From: Pseudoalteromonas piscicida
Lineage (GTDB): Bacteria > Pseudomonadota > Gammaproteobacteria > Enterobacterales > Alteromonadaceae
DNA: 64,000 bases
Reading direction: 5' to 3'
NCBI RefSeq assembly: GCF_000238315.3
Contig: NZ_CP011924.1
Location: 3,059,001 to 3,123,000, forward strand
Position 1 is the first letter of the stretch; each line of letters opens with the position of its first letter. The notes beneath the pieces were generated by a model, which did not search any database, had not been told where the DNA came from, and saw only the letters and a list, made by a program, of their open reading frames with translations. Made by a program: the position numbers and the translations under genes. Positions 55,913 to 64,000 of this stretch are shown here, one piece after another.

Positions 55913-56614
55913 ATGAGCCCTGATTACGATTTAACCCAATACCAAAACCCACTGTTCACGGTAGACAGCGTGCTATTTACAATTTTGCAGGACAGCTTAA
56001 AAGTGCTGCTGGTGAAACGCGCTAACGCTCCCTTTAAAGGCCGCTGGGGATTACCTGGAGGGTTTGTTGATGTTGAACTGGATGACAACACGGATATGAG
56101 CGCGCTACGTAAGATCAAAGAGAAAACCAGTGTCGCCCCACAATACCTAGAGCAACTTCAGGCCTTTTCTGGGATCAACCGTGATCCGCGAGGCTTTAGT
56201 GTCACCTTGGTTTATTACGCCTTGATTTCACCTCAGCAAGTGGCAACGCAAATTGACTCGGTAGATGATGTGAGATGGGTAGATCTTAGCGAGATCCCAG
56301 ATCTCGCCGTGGCTTTTGATCATAAACACATTATTGAAAAGGCCAAGGCAAGGCTGCAGCAAAAGGCGTTATATTCCATGATCCCGGTTTATTGTTTGCC
56401 TGATCAATTTACCATTGGACAACTCAAAACCGCCATCGAAGCCATTATAGCCAAACCCATTCAGCGCAAGAGCTTGGTAAGACGCATCGAAGCCTCAAAT
56501 ATGTTTGAAGCACTGGACGAAAAGGTCAAGTCAGGCGGACGGTTAGCACAGCTCTATAAACTAAAGCCTGATGTCGATATTGTGCATTTTGAGCGAAATC
56601 TGAGCTTAGGATAA
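55913..56614 (+). CDS. nrtR: NrtR-type Nudix-related transcriptional regulator of NAD metabolism
   Basis: 233 residues. N-terminal Nudix-like domain (about 15-140) with GLPGGFVDVE followed by ALRKIKEKTSVA. The REUxEE catalytic core is degenerate (RKIKEK), as in NrtR regulators that bind ADP-ribose without hydrolysing it. The C-terminal winged helix (about 150-230, QFTIGQLKTAIEAIIAKPIQ) binds DNA. The usual role is to repress NAD salvage genes until ADP-ribose-type products accumulate. Its position beside nadV/prs and the palindromes between them support this. The start lacks a clear ribosome-binding site. Confidence 0.88.
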   Translation: MSPDYDLTQYQNPLFTVDSVLFTILQDSLKVLLVKRANAPFKGRWGLPGGFVDVELDDNTDMSALRKIKEKTSVAPQYLEQLQAFSGINRDPRGFSVTLVYYALISPQQVATQIDSVDDVRWVDLSEIPDLAVAFDHKHIIEKAKARLQQKALYSMIPVYCLPDQFTIGQLKTAIEAIIAKPIQRKSLVRRIEASNMFEALDEKVKSGGRLAQLYKLKPDVDIVHFERNLSLG

Positions 56615-56634
56615 AAATGCGGTTGTGGCAGTGT

Positions 56635-57495
56635 TCAGTTCAAAGATAAAACTGCCCCTTGCAGATAATCAAGCTCCTGACACCGCATTTGCAGTAACTC
56701 AATAAAATCTCTGGTATGAGTCGGTGGAGTCCGTTGATTTGGCCAAAGTGCGTAGATACTGCGAATAAATTGGCAGTCACCGATATAGCTAAATGCGGTT
56801 TGAGATTGCGCTGCCAACGCTGCAATTTCTGTCATCGGCAATACGCCCGCACCGTTAGCCGAGCTTACCAATTTACGCACTAAGGTAATATCACCCACAT
56901 AAGAGACGTGGCTAAACTGCGCCAGCAGTGCTCGCCACTCATCGGTTGCGGGTAGTTGCGATGCTTTAAAGGGCAAAAACAAGGTTTTTGTAGTCGCAAT
57001 ATTCTTGGCTACCACCGCTCTTACCGCAATTTGCCCCAGCCGCTTTTGATAGACGCTTGAATCATCCAGCTCCCCAACTCGCACGGTTAAATCAAACCGC
57101 TTTTGGCTGAGTAAGGCCACGCTATTAGCAGGCTCCACATGCAATTGGATCTCAGGATGCTGGGCCTGAAACGATTGCAGCGCATTATACAAAGGACCAA
57201 TCATTAAGTTTTGCGGGCATAACAGGTGAAAAGTAGACGCTTCTAGTGTTGATAACGCCTCACTTTGCGCTTGTAAGGCGAGCAAAGACTCCGCCATTTT
57301 ATCCACCACCGCCTGACCATGATTCGTTAATGTAAGTCCTCTGGCGCTACGCAGTAAGAGCGGATAACCGAGTTTTTCTTCCAGCGCTAACATCCGCTTA
57401 GATAAGGTCGGCGCGCCTATGCCAAGGTCTTCTGCCGCTTTCGCAAAACTTCCTCGGCGGCTTACCTCAACAAAGAGTCGTAAGTCATCTAGCAT
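56635..57495 (-). CDS. LysR-family transcriptional regulator
   Basis: 286 residues. N-terminal helix-turn-helix (about 2-60: FVEVSRRGSFAKAAEDLGIG, then APTLSKRMLALEEKLGYPLL) and a LysR substrate-binding domain (about 88-285). It is divergent from the small gene and monooxygenase that follow, so it probably controls them in response to an aromatic or quinone-like compound; that is inference. The intergenic region is about 90 bp and ends with a strong ribosome-binding site for the next gene. Confidence 0.88.
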   Translation of the reverse strand: MLDDLRLFVEVSRRGSFAKAAEDLGIGAPTLSKRMLALEEKLGYPLLLRSARGLTLTNHGQAVVDKMAESLLALQAQSEALSTLEASTFHLLCPQNLMIGPLYNALQSFQAQHPEIQLHVEPANSVALLSQKRFDLTVRVGELDDSSVYQKRLGQIAVRAVVAKNIATTKTLFLPFKASQLPATDEWRALLAQFSHVSYVGDITLVRKLVSSANGAGVLPMTEIAALAAQSQTAFSYIGDCQFIRSIYALWPNQRTPPTHTRDFIELLQMRCQELDYLQGAVLSLN

Positions 57496-57584
57496 GGTTA
57501 TCTCCGCAATCTTAGCTTTCCATTTTTGCCATTCTGATCGGCTGGCAACTCCCTACAATCATACCAACAGCCAAAGGAGGAAAC

Positions 57585-57815
57585 ATGCAAAAACTCATTT
57601 TTACATTACTGCTGTGATTGTGCCTGTCGTTTATGGTGTCTGGATGGGTCACGTACATCAATTTGGGATTAGTGGCAGACTTCACCACGCGATGGGCGCA
57701 TGCCTTTGCTAATGCTTGGCCGGCCTCGTTCATCGCCGCCTATGTTTTATCAGCCCCAGTTACCGCCGTTACTAAACGCATTATGGAGAAATACCATGGC
57801 CAACAGCCACAATAA
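57585..57815 (+). pseudogene. DUF2798 small membrane protein with in-frame TGA
   Basis: AGGAGG precedes an ATG at 57585, but codon 11 is TGA (57615-57617): MQKLIFTLLL-stop, after which the same frame continues LCLSFMVSGWVTYINLG and on to a stop at 57815. The joined sequence matches the DUF2798 pattern (about 75 residues, two TMs, GWVT.INLG and AWPASFIAAY). The strong start region and intact remainder suggest a recent nonsense mutation, or a sequencing error. Reinitiation at TTG 57618 or ATG 57633 would lose half of TM1. Confidence 0.7.
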
Positions 57816-58098
57816 CGTCAACTTTATCGCCCATATCACACCTAAAACCGCGCACTATCAAGATTGTATTAACGCCATCCAAGAGATCTTGCCAGCCACT
57901 CGAGCAGAAGCAGGATGTTTACGCTTTGAACTTTATGAAAACGAAGCTGGCACCCAACTCACCTTAGTCGAACGTTTCATCGACCAAGCCGCATTCGATT
58001 TTCATCATCAGCAAGCTTACACCAAACAGGTATTTACACAGTATCAAGGATGGTTGGCAAAAGCGGTAGATATAGTCCCTTTATCGCCTATATGGTAA
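57796..58098 (+). CDS. Antibiotic-biosynthesis-monooxygenase (ABM, YgiN-like) domain protein
   Basis: 100 residues from the ATG at 57796, with a GGAG site. The ABM fold is shown by NFIAHITPKTAHYQDCINAI, EAGCLRFELYENEAG and TLVERFIDQAAFDFHHQ, the standard spacing of this dimeric ferredoxin-like domain. Such small proteins oxidise quinols or act on reactive carbonyl compounds. It overlaps the end of the DUF2798 gene by 20 bp, and both are divergent from the LysR regulator. Confidence 0.85.
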   Translation: MANSHNNVNFIAHITPKTAHYQDCINAIQEILPATRAEAGCLRFELYENEAGTQLTLVERFIDQAAFDFHHQQAYTKQVFTQYQGWLAKAVDIVPLSPIW

Positions 58099-58352
58099 TT
58101 AAAGTGAGAATCATCAAAAAATTGAAAGGATCGAGAGGATACTTATTTATTGCCTACCTACTTGAATCAACTTTTAGTGGGGTCATTGCATAATTCAGTG
58201 GTTTGATAAGATATAGCCGTCATGACTTTGCCCAAGCTTTTATCACTGGGTAGTCAAAATTAACGGTAAATAGACACTCTGTATATGGATGTGAGAAAAA
58301 GTACCTAAAGCAATGGAAGGTGTACACACTTTCCATTGCGAAATAGCAAAGC

Positions 58353-58739
58353 TTAGAAGCTTAGCATTTTTTTAACATGACAAACTTGAGGTAATACATT
58401 TTTTTGCACCTCAAATTGTACTCTGTCGCCTTCAGAGATTGTCGCTGCGATGTTTGTTACTCTTTCAAGAATAGTCGGATCGCTGTAGCTTACAGTACCA
58501 TTCATTACGCAGCGGAACTTACGTCCATTAGAGTCTTGAGCATTTACCGTTAAATGGTTTTCGCTCACATTCATAGAGAAAGTGCCTGCTTGGCTGTGGT
58601 TTAACACAACTTCAGCAGTTTGGATGACCACGCTACCATAATCTACTTCTGTGATTTTTACTTCAGCAGCAGAAGCCGACCCTGCAGATACACCTAACGC
58701 TAAAACGGTTGCACCCAAAACTTTGTTTAATGCTTTCAT
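58353..58739 (-). CDS. Exported protein of unknown function, promoter cut off by an IS
   Basis: 128 residues. Signal peptide (LGATVLALGVSAGSASAAE) and a beta-rich domain with two cysteines (about 76 and 119, FRCVMNG and QVCHVKK) that could form a disulfide. No family recognised. The TA target duplicate and end of the IS5-family element lie 8 bp upstream of the start codon (58747), so the original ribosome-binding site and promoter are gone. Expression now depends on sequence inside the element. Confidence 0.65.
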   Translation of the reverse strand: MKALNKVLGATVLALGVSAGSASAAEVKITEVDYGSVVIQTAEVVLNHSQAGTFSMNVSENHLTVNAQDSNGRKFRCVMNGTVSYSDPTILERVTNIAATISEGDRVQFEVQKNVLPQVCHVKKMLSF

Positions 58740-58748
58740 TGTATATTA

Positions 58749-59624
58749 GAACGTGTTGATCTTTACAGTATAAAAAGCAAACAGCATTTGGGTTGGTTAT
58801 AATACTTTCGCCAAAAAACAAACAACTTCCCCCAAATGCCTAGACTAATGCTAACTGATGAAAGCTGGCTATTACTATCCAGAATTATGTATTTAACAGG
58901 ACGAATTTATAATAAGCCCGAACACAGAATGACACTTGAAGGTATTTTATATCATATGAGAACAGGTATCCCTTGGCGTGATTTGCCACGTGAGTTTGGT
59001 GATTGGAGTGTTGTTTTTAGACGTTTTAATTTATGGTCTAAGAAAGGTGTCATGACTGAAATCTTTGAGTTTCTTTCTCGTTTAAATGACCCTCAGTGGT
59101 TATTTATTGATGGAAGTATTGTGAAGACTCATCAAGATGGAGCAAGCGTTAAAGCACCTCTCGAACAGGCAATAGGTAAAAGTCGCGGTGGTAATTCGAC
59201 CAAAATACATTTGGCTGTAGATAGCGCAGGTCTTCCTGTTCACTTTGAATTATCTGGAGGCCAAGCTCACGATGTTAGTTATGGCGAGTCACTTATTTTA
59301 TCTTCGCCCAAAGCAGGGTTGTTGTAGCAGATAAAGGCTACGATAGCCAAGCATTAAGAGAATTGATTGAAAGCCGTGATGGACAGCATGTCATTCCGAG
59401 AAAAGGGAATAGCAAACAGGGTAATGATGATATTGATTGGTGTCTTTATCGTTACAGGCATTTGGTTGAAAATGCATTTCTGAAGATAAAAAAGTACCGA
59501 GGGGTTGCAACTCGTTACGATAAATTAGCTAGAAATTATCATAGCATGCTCGCTTTAGCCTTCTCATTAATGTGGCTACCTATGTGGGTTGATTGAATTA
59601 CGTACACCAAAGATCAACAGGCTC
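58749..59624 (+). mobile_element. IS5-family insertion sequence (876 bp, IS427-like)
   Basis: Ends GAACGTGTTGATCTTT and (inverse of) GAGCCTGTTGATCTTT, flanked by TA on both sides (58747-58748; 59625-59626). The size, TA target site and DDE transposase with a YRHLVENAF...YDKLARNYHS motif fit the IS427-type subgroup. The same ends bound the MITE at 10963-11225. Confidence 0.85.
58836..59593 (+). pseudogene. IS5-family transposase, split by a -1 frame change
   Basis: Frame 1 (58836-59327) gives 163 residues with the first catalytic Asp (LFIDGSIVKTH) and ends ...SSPKAGLL. Near 59310-59325 the sequence passes to the -1 frame, which continues VVVADKGYDSQALREL (second Asp) and VENAFLKIKKYRG (catalytic Glu) to the stop near 59596. 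One missing G in the run GCAGGGTTG would explain it. Some relatives use programmed frameshifting, but the local CGCCCAAAG is not a canonical slippery heptamer, so an inactive copy is more likely. Confidence 0.75.
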
Positions 59625-59626
59625 TA

Positions 59627-60333
59627 GTCCTTTATACATTTATTAAATTTAAAAGCCCTTGAAATTTAAGGCATTGCAAACTTAACACATAACAAATTTA
59701 AATAAAACAAAACAAGTTTAGATATTTTTTAACACAACACGTAACTAGTTTAAGATTCAATTTGAACAAGCCTTATTAACTAAAGGTTTAATGAGTTCAG
59801 AATCGCTTTCAATATCTGCCCTCTATCTGAAGTTACTTGAACATTATTTAGCGAACAATAAGATAAGCTAAACCATTGAAAATAAATGACTCGCTAAGCA
59901 ATAATGGCCGTGTCGTACAAATTAAAAGGAAACATTTTTGATCATTAGGAGTACAGACTCACTTTGTATAAGGTAATTTTGAGCACCTAAAATACCATCA
60001 TGCGAGTCATTGGTTTAGTTGCGATAATTTCGGTGAACACAATGGAATGATAAGACGCCGAAGGGGGTGATAATCGATCATGACATTTATTTAAACTTCA
60101 TCAGCTTACTGGATGTGCCAGCATTAGCTGAACAACCTAACGCTGGAAAACTAGGCAAAGGTTAGAGTAACCAAGGTTAAGAGTTCATATTAAAAATCCA
60201 AGGTTAGAATCTTTATTGTTCACCCACAAAATTGTCGCCCCGCAATATAGTTTCATACTGAGTGAGGCTGTAGAGCCTGTTTTTTGGTTTGGAAACTTAT
60301 GGTTGGGAAATAAAGTATCATACTCAGTATTTG
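59627..60333. other. 707-bp AT-rich region with no recognisable gene
   Basis: Long runs of A/T (59625-59760) with no promoter or repeat I can name. Around 60072-60165 a 31-codon frame (for example IIDHDIYLNFISLLDVPALA) reads protein-like but has only a GTG start and no ribosome-binding site. It is probably a decayed gene left by rearrangement beside the IS. Confidence 0.45.
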
Positions 60334-60450
60334 TTATTTAGGGGTCGGCTGCTTAGGTACCTGAACTGGCCGAGGCGGTGCGGGCGGTCTTCTATTTGGG
60401 GGCCCTCCTCTTTCTTTATTCGGTATGATTTGCTTTGGTTTTTCACTCAT
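60334..60450 (-). CDS. 38-residue proline-rich microprotein overlapping the SLATT-like gene
   Basis: ATG at 60450 lies inside the end of the SLATT-like gene (8-bp overlap, ATGAGTGA) and TAA is at 60334-60336. The product starts MSEKPKQIIPNKERGG and continues with eight or more prolines among Arg, Lys and Gln (PPNRRPPAPPRPVQVPKQP). It has no membrane segment and is strongly basic. The overlapping start suggests translational coupling to the 2TM protein. I know of no named family; it could be a partner, immunity or regulatory peptide of the effector. Confidence 0.6.
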   Translation of the reverse strand: MSEKPKQIIPNKERGGPPNRRPPAPPRPVQVPKQPTPK

Positions 60451-60964
60451 CATCTACTCCCAATCTTTTATTGAGCTTTTTCTGTGCACTTTCCTGCATA
60501 CTTTTACTAGAGAGTAGATCAGGATTATAGTTTGTCGAATATGTCTTCAATCTTGACTTTAGTTGAAGAAAAGTTTTGTTATAGTTAGTTACATCAAAAT
60601 CTGGAAAGATCGCCATCTGCTCTTGAAATGTTTCAAGCTCTATTCGGAGGTTTGTAAAGTTTGCAGCCAATTTGGTGTTATTTTCCAATTTCTGTTGAAC
60701 TTGCAGCGCAGCATGTACAATTGACAATAAGGATGCTACAGCGGCGATAGTGACCCATATTTGCTTAAATCCTTCTTCTCCCCACAATTGCCAACCAGCT
60801 ATTGCGGACCCAGATGCAGTTAAAGCAATCAATATTTTACTAACAATATCAAAAAACTCCCACCTTCCAGCCAATATAGAAATTAATATCTCATGGTAAT
60901 ACGCATCATAGTATGCATTCCATGTAGATTCCCATAATTTATCTCTATCGCCAGATTCAGTCAT
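60443..60964 (-). CDS. SLATT-like two-TM protein (possible defence effector)
   Basis: 173 residues from the ATG at 60964 (a GTG three codons earlier is also possible). A soluble N-terminal helix (WNAYYDAYYHEILISILAGR) leads to two TMs (about 41-60 FFDIVSKILIALTASGSAIA, and 70-92), then a long coiled-coil tail (about 95-165, with QQKLENNTKLAANFTNLRIE). This order (short N-terminal helix, two TMs, cytosolic coiled coil) is that of SLATT domains, which occur as pore-forming effectors in nucleotide-signalling defence systems. No cyclase or nucleotide-sensing gene is in the window, so a defence role is inference. Confidence 0.6.
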   Translation of the reverse strand: MTESGDRDKLWESTWNAYYDAYYHEILISILAGRWEFFDIVSKILIALTASGSAIAGWQLWGEEGFKQIWVTIAAVASLLSIVHAALQVQQKLENNTKLAANFTNLRIELETFQEQMAIFPDFDVTNYNKTFLQLKSRLKTYSTNYNPDLLSSKSMQESAQKKLNKRLGVDDE

Positions 60965-61287
60965 TCTGTCCACTTCCCTTCAACTAACAATTACACCACC
61001 TCAGGCTCTTGCTTTTCACCCTTCTCTGGGGACAGTCAATTATATTGGTGAGTGACATACACACCCAGAGGAGTACCCTAGATCATCGGTGCACTATGTA
61101 TCATCATGGTCGATACACTTAAAACTGGAACCATCAAGGTACCGAATACTTTGAGAGTAAAAAGAACTCCTAATGCAGGGCTTTCACTTAAATATTTCCA
61201 TTAACCAGCCTAGATAGCTCTTAATAAAGCACCTTTAGATTACACAGAGGGCGGCGCTTCATAGCTTCAGCTCTTTCGCTATACCAG
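60965..61287. other. 323-bp region between the two small operons, no gene called
   Basis: Contains a 32-codon plus-strand ORF starting near 61107 (MVDTLKTGTIKVPN) without a ribosome-binding site, judged spurious, and no terminator I can identify. It must contain the promoter for the SLATT-like gene. Confidence 0.4.
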
Positions 61288-61467
61288 CTACTTCTTGATT
61301 TTTACTTTTTTAAGCTGCTGTCTTCGTGCCATGTTGGACCTGATGTTTGAAATTGTTGAATTCATAGAGCCTTCTAACTCCTGTAAACTACTTACATAAA
61401 CCCTTTCATGTCCAACAAGCTTTTTAGCTGATTTGTTCTTTTGATGTATGCATAGCTTTAGTATCAT
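61288..61467 (-). CDS. 59-residue basic protein after the 2TM-GAF gene
   Basis: ATG at 61467, 8 bp after the stop of the 2TM-GAF gene and preceded by AAGG at good distance; TAG at 61288-61290. The product (starts MILKLCIHQKNKSAKKLVGH, ends ARRQQLKKVKIKK) is strongly basic with a central helical part (VSSLQELEGSMNSTISNIRS). No family recognised. Its spacing and codon use suggest a real second gene of the operon, perhaps a nucleic-acid-binding partner. Confidence 0.55.
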   Translation of the reverse strand: MILKLCIHQKNKSAKKLVGHERVYVSSLQELEGSMNSTISNIRSNMARRQQLKKVKIKK

Positions 61468-61475
61468 TTGAAACC

Positions 61476-62447
61476 TTATCTCGCTATAGGTTTTGTTACT
61501 TCATCAATCATAGTGTAAAGCTCTGAAATTTCCTCATTAAGTTTATCCATCTCTCTAATTTGTGCGCTGAGCAAATAAAGCTGATTAGCAAAGCAATACG
61601 CTAACTCTGGATCGATATTTTTATTAAAAACATTTCTAGACTCACTATCGATACATAGGAAACCCCAGTAATGTTTATATTCCCCATCAGCAAATTCTTT
61701 CGTGGTGATATGCCTTATAGGGCAAACTAAAGTGCTTTGGTATCCCAGTCTCCAATTCGAAACCTTAGGCCTCCTAAACACTCGCGACTTAATTAAAGGC
61801 TCTCCCACTACAGAGAAGGAGCTGTTTTTATAATTCCTATTTAGCCATCTATCTTTTAAATTATTATCCAAAAAATAACGGCCATACTCATTATTATCAC
61901 CGAATAAAAGCTCAAAATCTGTGTTATCTGATAGGAAATGCTTAACATCGATAGAATTCCTTACATCAGAATACCTAACAGAAGAGTTTGCATCCCTAGC
62001 ATGCGTTTGAAGTTCTCCATCAGGTGAAAGAGTTTTGATACAAACACTACATCTACGACCTTTAAGTAAGGTGAAGCACTTTGAAATAGCGTCAGCTAAT
62101 TGCGTGTACAGTCTATGGAACTCTTCTTTTTCCACTCGCCCGTACCTTAGTTCTTGTAAGTAGTCTTTCATTAAATGAGATGAATGCGCTAAAAACACTA
62201 TAGACTCACTATACCGGTGATGTTTTTGAGACTCTCTATAGAAAATATATCCTATTAAAAATATAACTGTTAAGCAGAGAAAAGTAGAAAACACATATTC
62301 TTGAATACTTTCTGGAGAGTAAAAAAAACTCGCAGTTCCAGTGAAAATACCTACAGTTGCGGCGAAGCGCCCAAATATAGGCCAAAATGTAATTGGTTTA
62401 TGCTTTGGTAACTGTTTTTCATATGCACTTAATATCGTGTTGTTCAA
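61476..62447 (-). CDS. Two-TM protein with a GAF-like cytoplasmic domain
   Basis: About 323 residues from a TTG start at 62447 (GGGAG eight bases before; no ATG in frame ahead of the TMs; the frame is open 16 codons further). TM1 about 21-43, TM2 about 50-72 (FSTFLCLTVIFLIGYIF), then a helix (about 80-125) and a GAF-like sensor domain (about 115-290: AISKCFTLLKGRRCSVCIK, GYQSTLVCPIRHI, YWGFLCIDSESRNVFN), ending in a helical tail. It may sense a small molecule at the membrane. No catalytic motif is visible. Unrecognised as a named system; low base composition similarity to core genes suggests transfer. Confidence 0.6.
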   Translation of the reverse strand: MNNTILSAYEKQLPKHKPITFWPIFGRFAATVGIFTGTASFFYSPESIQEYVFSTFLCLTVIFLIGYIFYRESQKHHRYSESIVFLAHSSHLMKDYLQELRYGRVEKEEFHRLYTQLADAISKCFTLLKGRRCSVCIKTLSPDGELQTHARDANSSVRYSDVRNSIDVKHFLSDNTDFELLFGDNNEYGRYFLDNNLKDRWLNRNYKNSSFSVVGEPLIKSRVFRRPKVSNWRLGYQSTLVCPIRHITTKEFADGEYKHYWGFLCIDSESRNVFNKNIDPELAYCFANQLYLLSAQIREMDKLNEEISELYTMIDEVTKPIAR

Positions 62448-62634
62448 GTTAGTAACTCCCACACTCAATAAATCGCTTCCAATATGCGAACACAAACTTA
62501 AAAATTAACAGAAAAATAACACAAATGTCAAAGTATAAAAGTATATTATTGAACGATAAAGTCACTGGTGATTTATATAAATGCAGATTAATAAAAATAA
62601 AGCTCACCACGAGGTTTGATGTGCTACAGAAGTA

Positions 62635-62892
62635 CTAACTGTACGAAGCTAATACTCCATCCAGATAACCTTGAGCAAAAGCAGCTTGCACACTCTTATG
62701 CCTCACTGTCCCAGCTTGACTATCTGGTAAGTTATTGTAATTTATATTTAAAGACTTAGCCCTCGCAAGCCCTAGTGTACGCCCCTCGTCATAGGCACAC
62801 CCAGCACACTTATGACGACCATTAAACTGGCTCTGATCTGAAGGCAAATTCTCGAAAGAGCTGTCATACCTATGTTTTTTTTGACAAGTCAT
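62635..62892 (-). CDS. 85-residue protein with internal repeat and CxxC, unknown
   Basis: Preceded by AAGGAG, 4 bp after the upstream gene's stop. Two repeats are visible: LPSDQSQFNGRHKCAGCAYD (with CxxC) and LPDSQAGTVRHKSVQAAFAQ, each followed by a G..LG or G.LDG turn. The first repeat has the Cys pair, the second does not. Together with Cys3 and a His, it might bind one zinc. No family recognised, but the small duplicated design and its partner gene suggest a DNA-related role. Translationally linked to the preceding gene. Confidence 0.6.
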   Translation of the reverse strand: MTCQKKHRYDSSFENLPSDQSQFNGRHKCAGCAYDEGRTLGLARAKSLNINYNNLPDSQAGTVRHKSVQAAFAQGYLDGVLASYS

Positions 62893-62896
62893 TTTG

Positions 62897-63463
62897 TTAC
62901 TCCTTTTTAGCTCTTGGTTGCTCCCCTCTAAAAGGAGCTAATTCCTTTACCCACGAAGACAGTGTCTTAGCGCGTCTCTTTGCTGTATCAGGGCTCAAAC
63001 TGGGACATCTATCTGACAAGAAAGCAAACGCCGATTTCGGTTCAAGATCTCTTAAAGACTTCACTCCAGCCCACTTTATCCAAGCCCAGCCACACTCACT
63101 ACTTTCGAAGCGAATTGCCGCTACTCTAAGCTTCTCTTCCTGCTCCAATTGTTCAAATTGGAAACCTGCAGAGTGAATACCACTACCTTGATTAAGGAAG
63201 CCTAGCGCCTTTGCCGCATGAATATAATATAAAACCTGTCTATCTGTAGTAACACCTATTTTTTCAGGCGTCACAACTTCTCCCGACGCTTTGATGGACA
63301 CCACTTGAAAAACTTTACTTAAATTATCTGCTTGAGGGACCTGTGAACTCGATATCCAGCTGATTGAATCTTGGCGCATCCTAGTAAGTATTTCACGGGC
63401 TTTCTCTTCACTAATACTCAATTCCGCGCAGTATTCAGATTCTTTACTAAATTGAATCTTCAC
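62897..63463 (-). CDS. Unrecognised protein with winged-helix-like part, probably 5'-truncated by an IS
   Basis: 188 residues from a GTG at 63463. The same frame stays open upstream to the IS3-family end (PLQEELLESIIEGK), reading like normal protein, so the original N-terminus was probably cut off by the insertion at about 63498. The middle part TDRQVLYYIHAAKALGFLNQ (about 73-92) looks like a winged-helix recognition segment; the tail is basic (KRRAKTLSSWVKEL, PRAKKE). No catalytic motif. It may be the remains of a restriction or regulator gene. The 85-residue gene follows 4 bp on. Confidence 0.6.
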   Translation of the reverse strand: MKIQFSKESEYCAELSISEEKAREILTRMRQDSISWISSSQVPQADNLSKVFQVVSIKASGEVVTPEKIGVTTDRQVLYYIHAAKALGFLNQGSGIHSAGFQFEQLEQEEKLRVAAIRFESSECGWAWIKWAGVKSLRDLEPKSAFAFLSDRCPSLSPDTAKRRAKTLSSWVKELAPFRGEQPRAKKE

Positions 63464-63497
63464 CTTTCCTTCAATAATACTTTCTAAAAGTTCTTCC

Positions 63498-64000
<503 letters not shown>

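Noticed and set aside
59310..59330. Programmed -1 frameshift in the IS5 transposase
   Set aside because: CGCCCAAAG is not a canonical slippery heptamer and a single lost G explains the break, so a mutated copy is preferred.
60072..60165. 31-codon protein-like frame in the AT-rich gap
   Set aside because: Only a GTG start, no ribosome-binding site; probably a remnant.
61107..61210. Short plus-strand ORF starting MVDTLKTG
   Set aside because: 32 codons, no ribosome-binding site or context.

Overview
The window looks like chromosome of a marine gammaproteobacterium of the Alteromonadales, most likely Pseudoalteromonas. This is inferred from protein style, moderate AT-richness, RyhB/Fur-type regulation, and the many secreted peptidases, porins, chemoreceptors and efflux systems; no rRNA or marker gene is present to prove it. 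I saw no tRNA, rRNA or CRISPR.

Layout. 1-2150: a porin and a TctC-type binding protein (cut by the left edge), probably the start of a tricarboxylate uptake operon. 2579-3522: three tandem small-RNA genes, each with two Fur boxes, a strong sigma-70 promoter, a RyhB-like seed and the same terminator. 3625-8609: diguanylate cyclase, RbgA/YlqF GTPase, chemoreceptor. 8694-11225: a porin gene whose 3' part is tandemly duplicated (1109 bp) together with part of a MITE. 11349-15309: hydrolase, small membrane protein, Dps, REP-like repeats, oligopeptidase B. 15434-24707: an RND efflux pair and a MacAB-type ABC efflux operon with a probable sigma-54 promoter and two upstream activator sites. 24971-34470: two metallopeptidases, a PQ-loop protein, a TPR lipoprotein and a secreted trypsin-like protease. 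34623-42112: a Fur-box small membrane protein, an NtrC/NtrY-like pair, a hexose-6-phosphate mutarotase, a second chemoreceptor and a third porin.

42215-48659 is a tight operon: M20 carbamoylase-type hydrolase, secreted single-TM protein, DUR3-like symporter, a 39-codon membrane microprotein, an aspartate-carbamoyltransferase homologue that has lost the aspartate-binding residues, and a long asparagine-synthetase-like amidotransferase. It looks like an undescribed ureido/carbamoyl pathway. 48893-58098 holds housekeeping and regulatory genes, including an NAD salvage divergon (nadV-prs and nrtR) with three palindromic operators, and a LysR divergon containing a small gene with an in-frame TGA.

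58749-64000 is an accessory island between an IS5-family element (frameshifted transposase; same ends as the MITE) and an IS3-family element running off the right edge. Between them lie a SLATT-like 2TM protein overlapping a 38-codon proline-rich microprotein, a 2TM-GAF-like protein followed by a 59-codon basic ORF, and two unrecognised genes, the first probably truncated by the IS3 element. This resembles a degraded defence island, but only the SLATT resemblance supports that.
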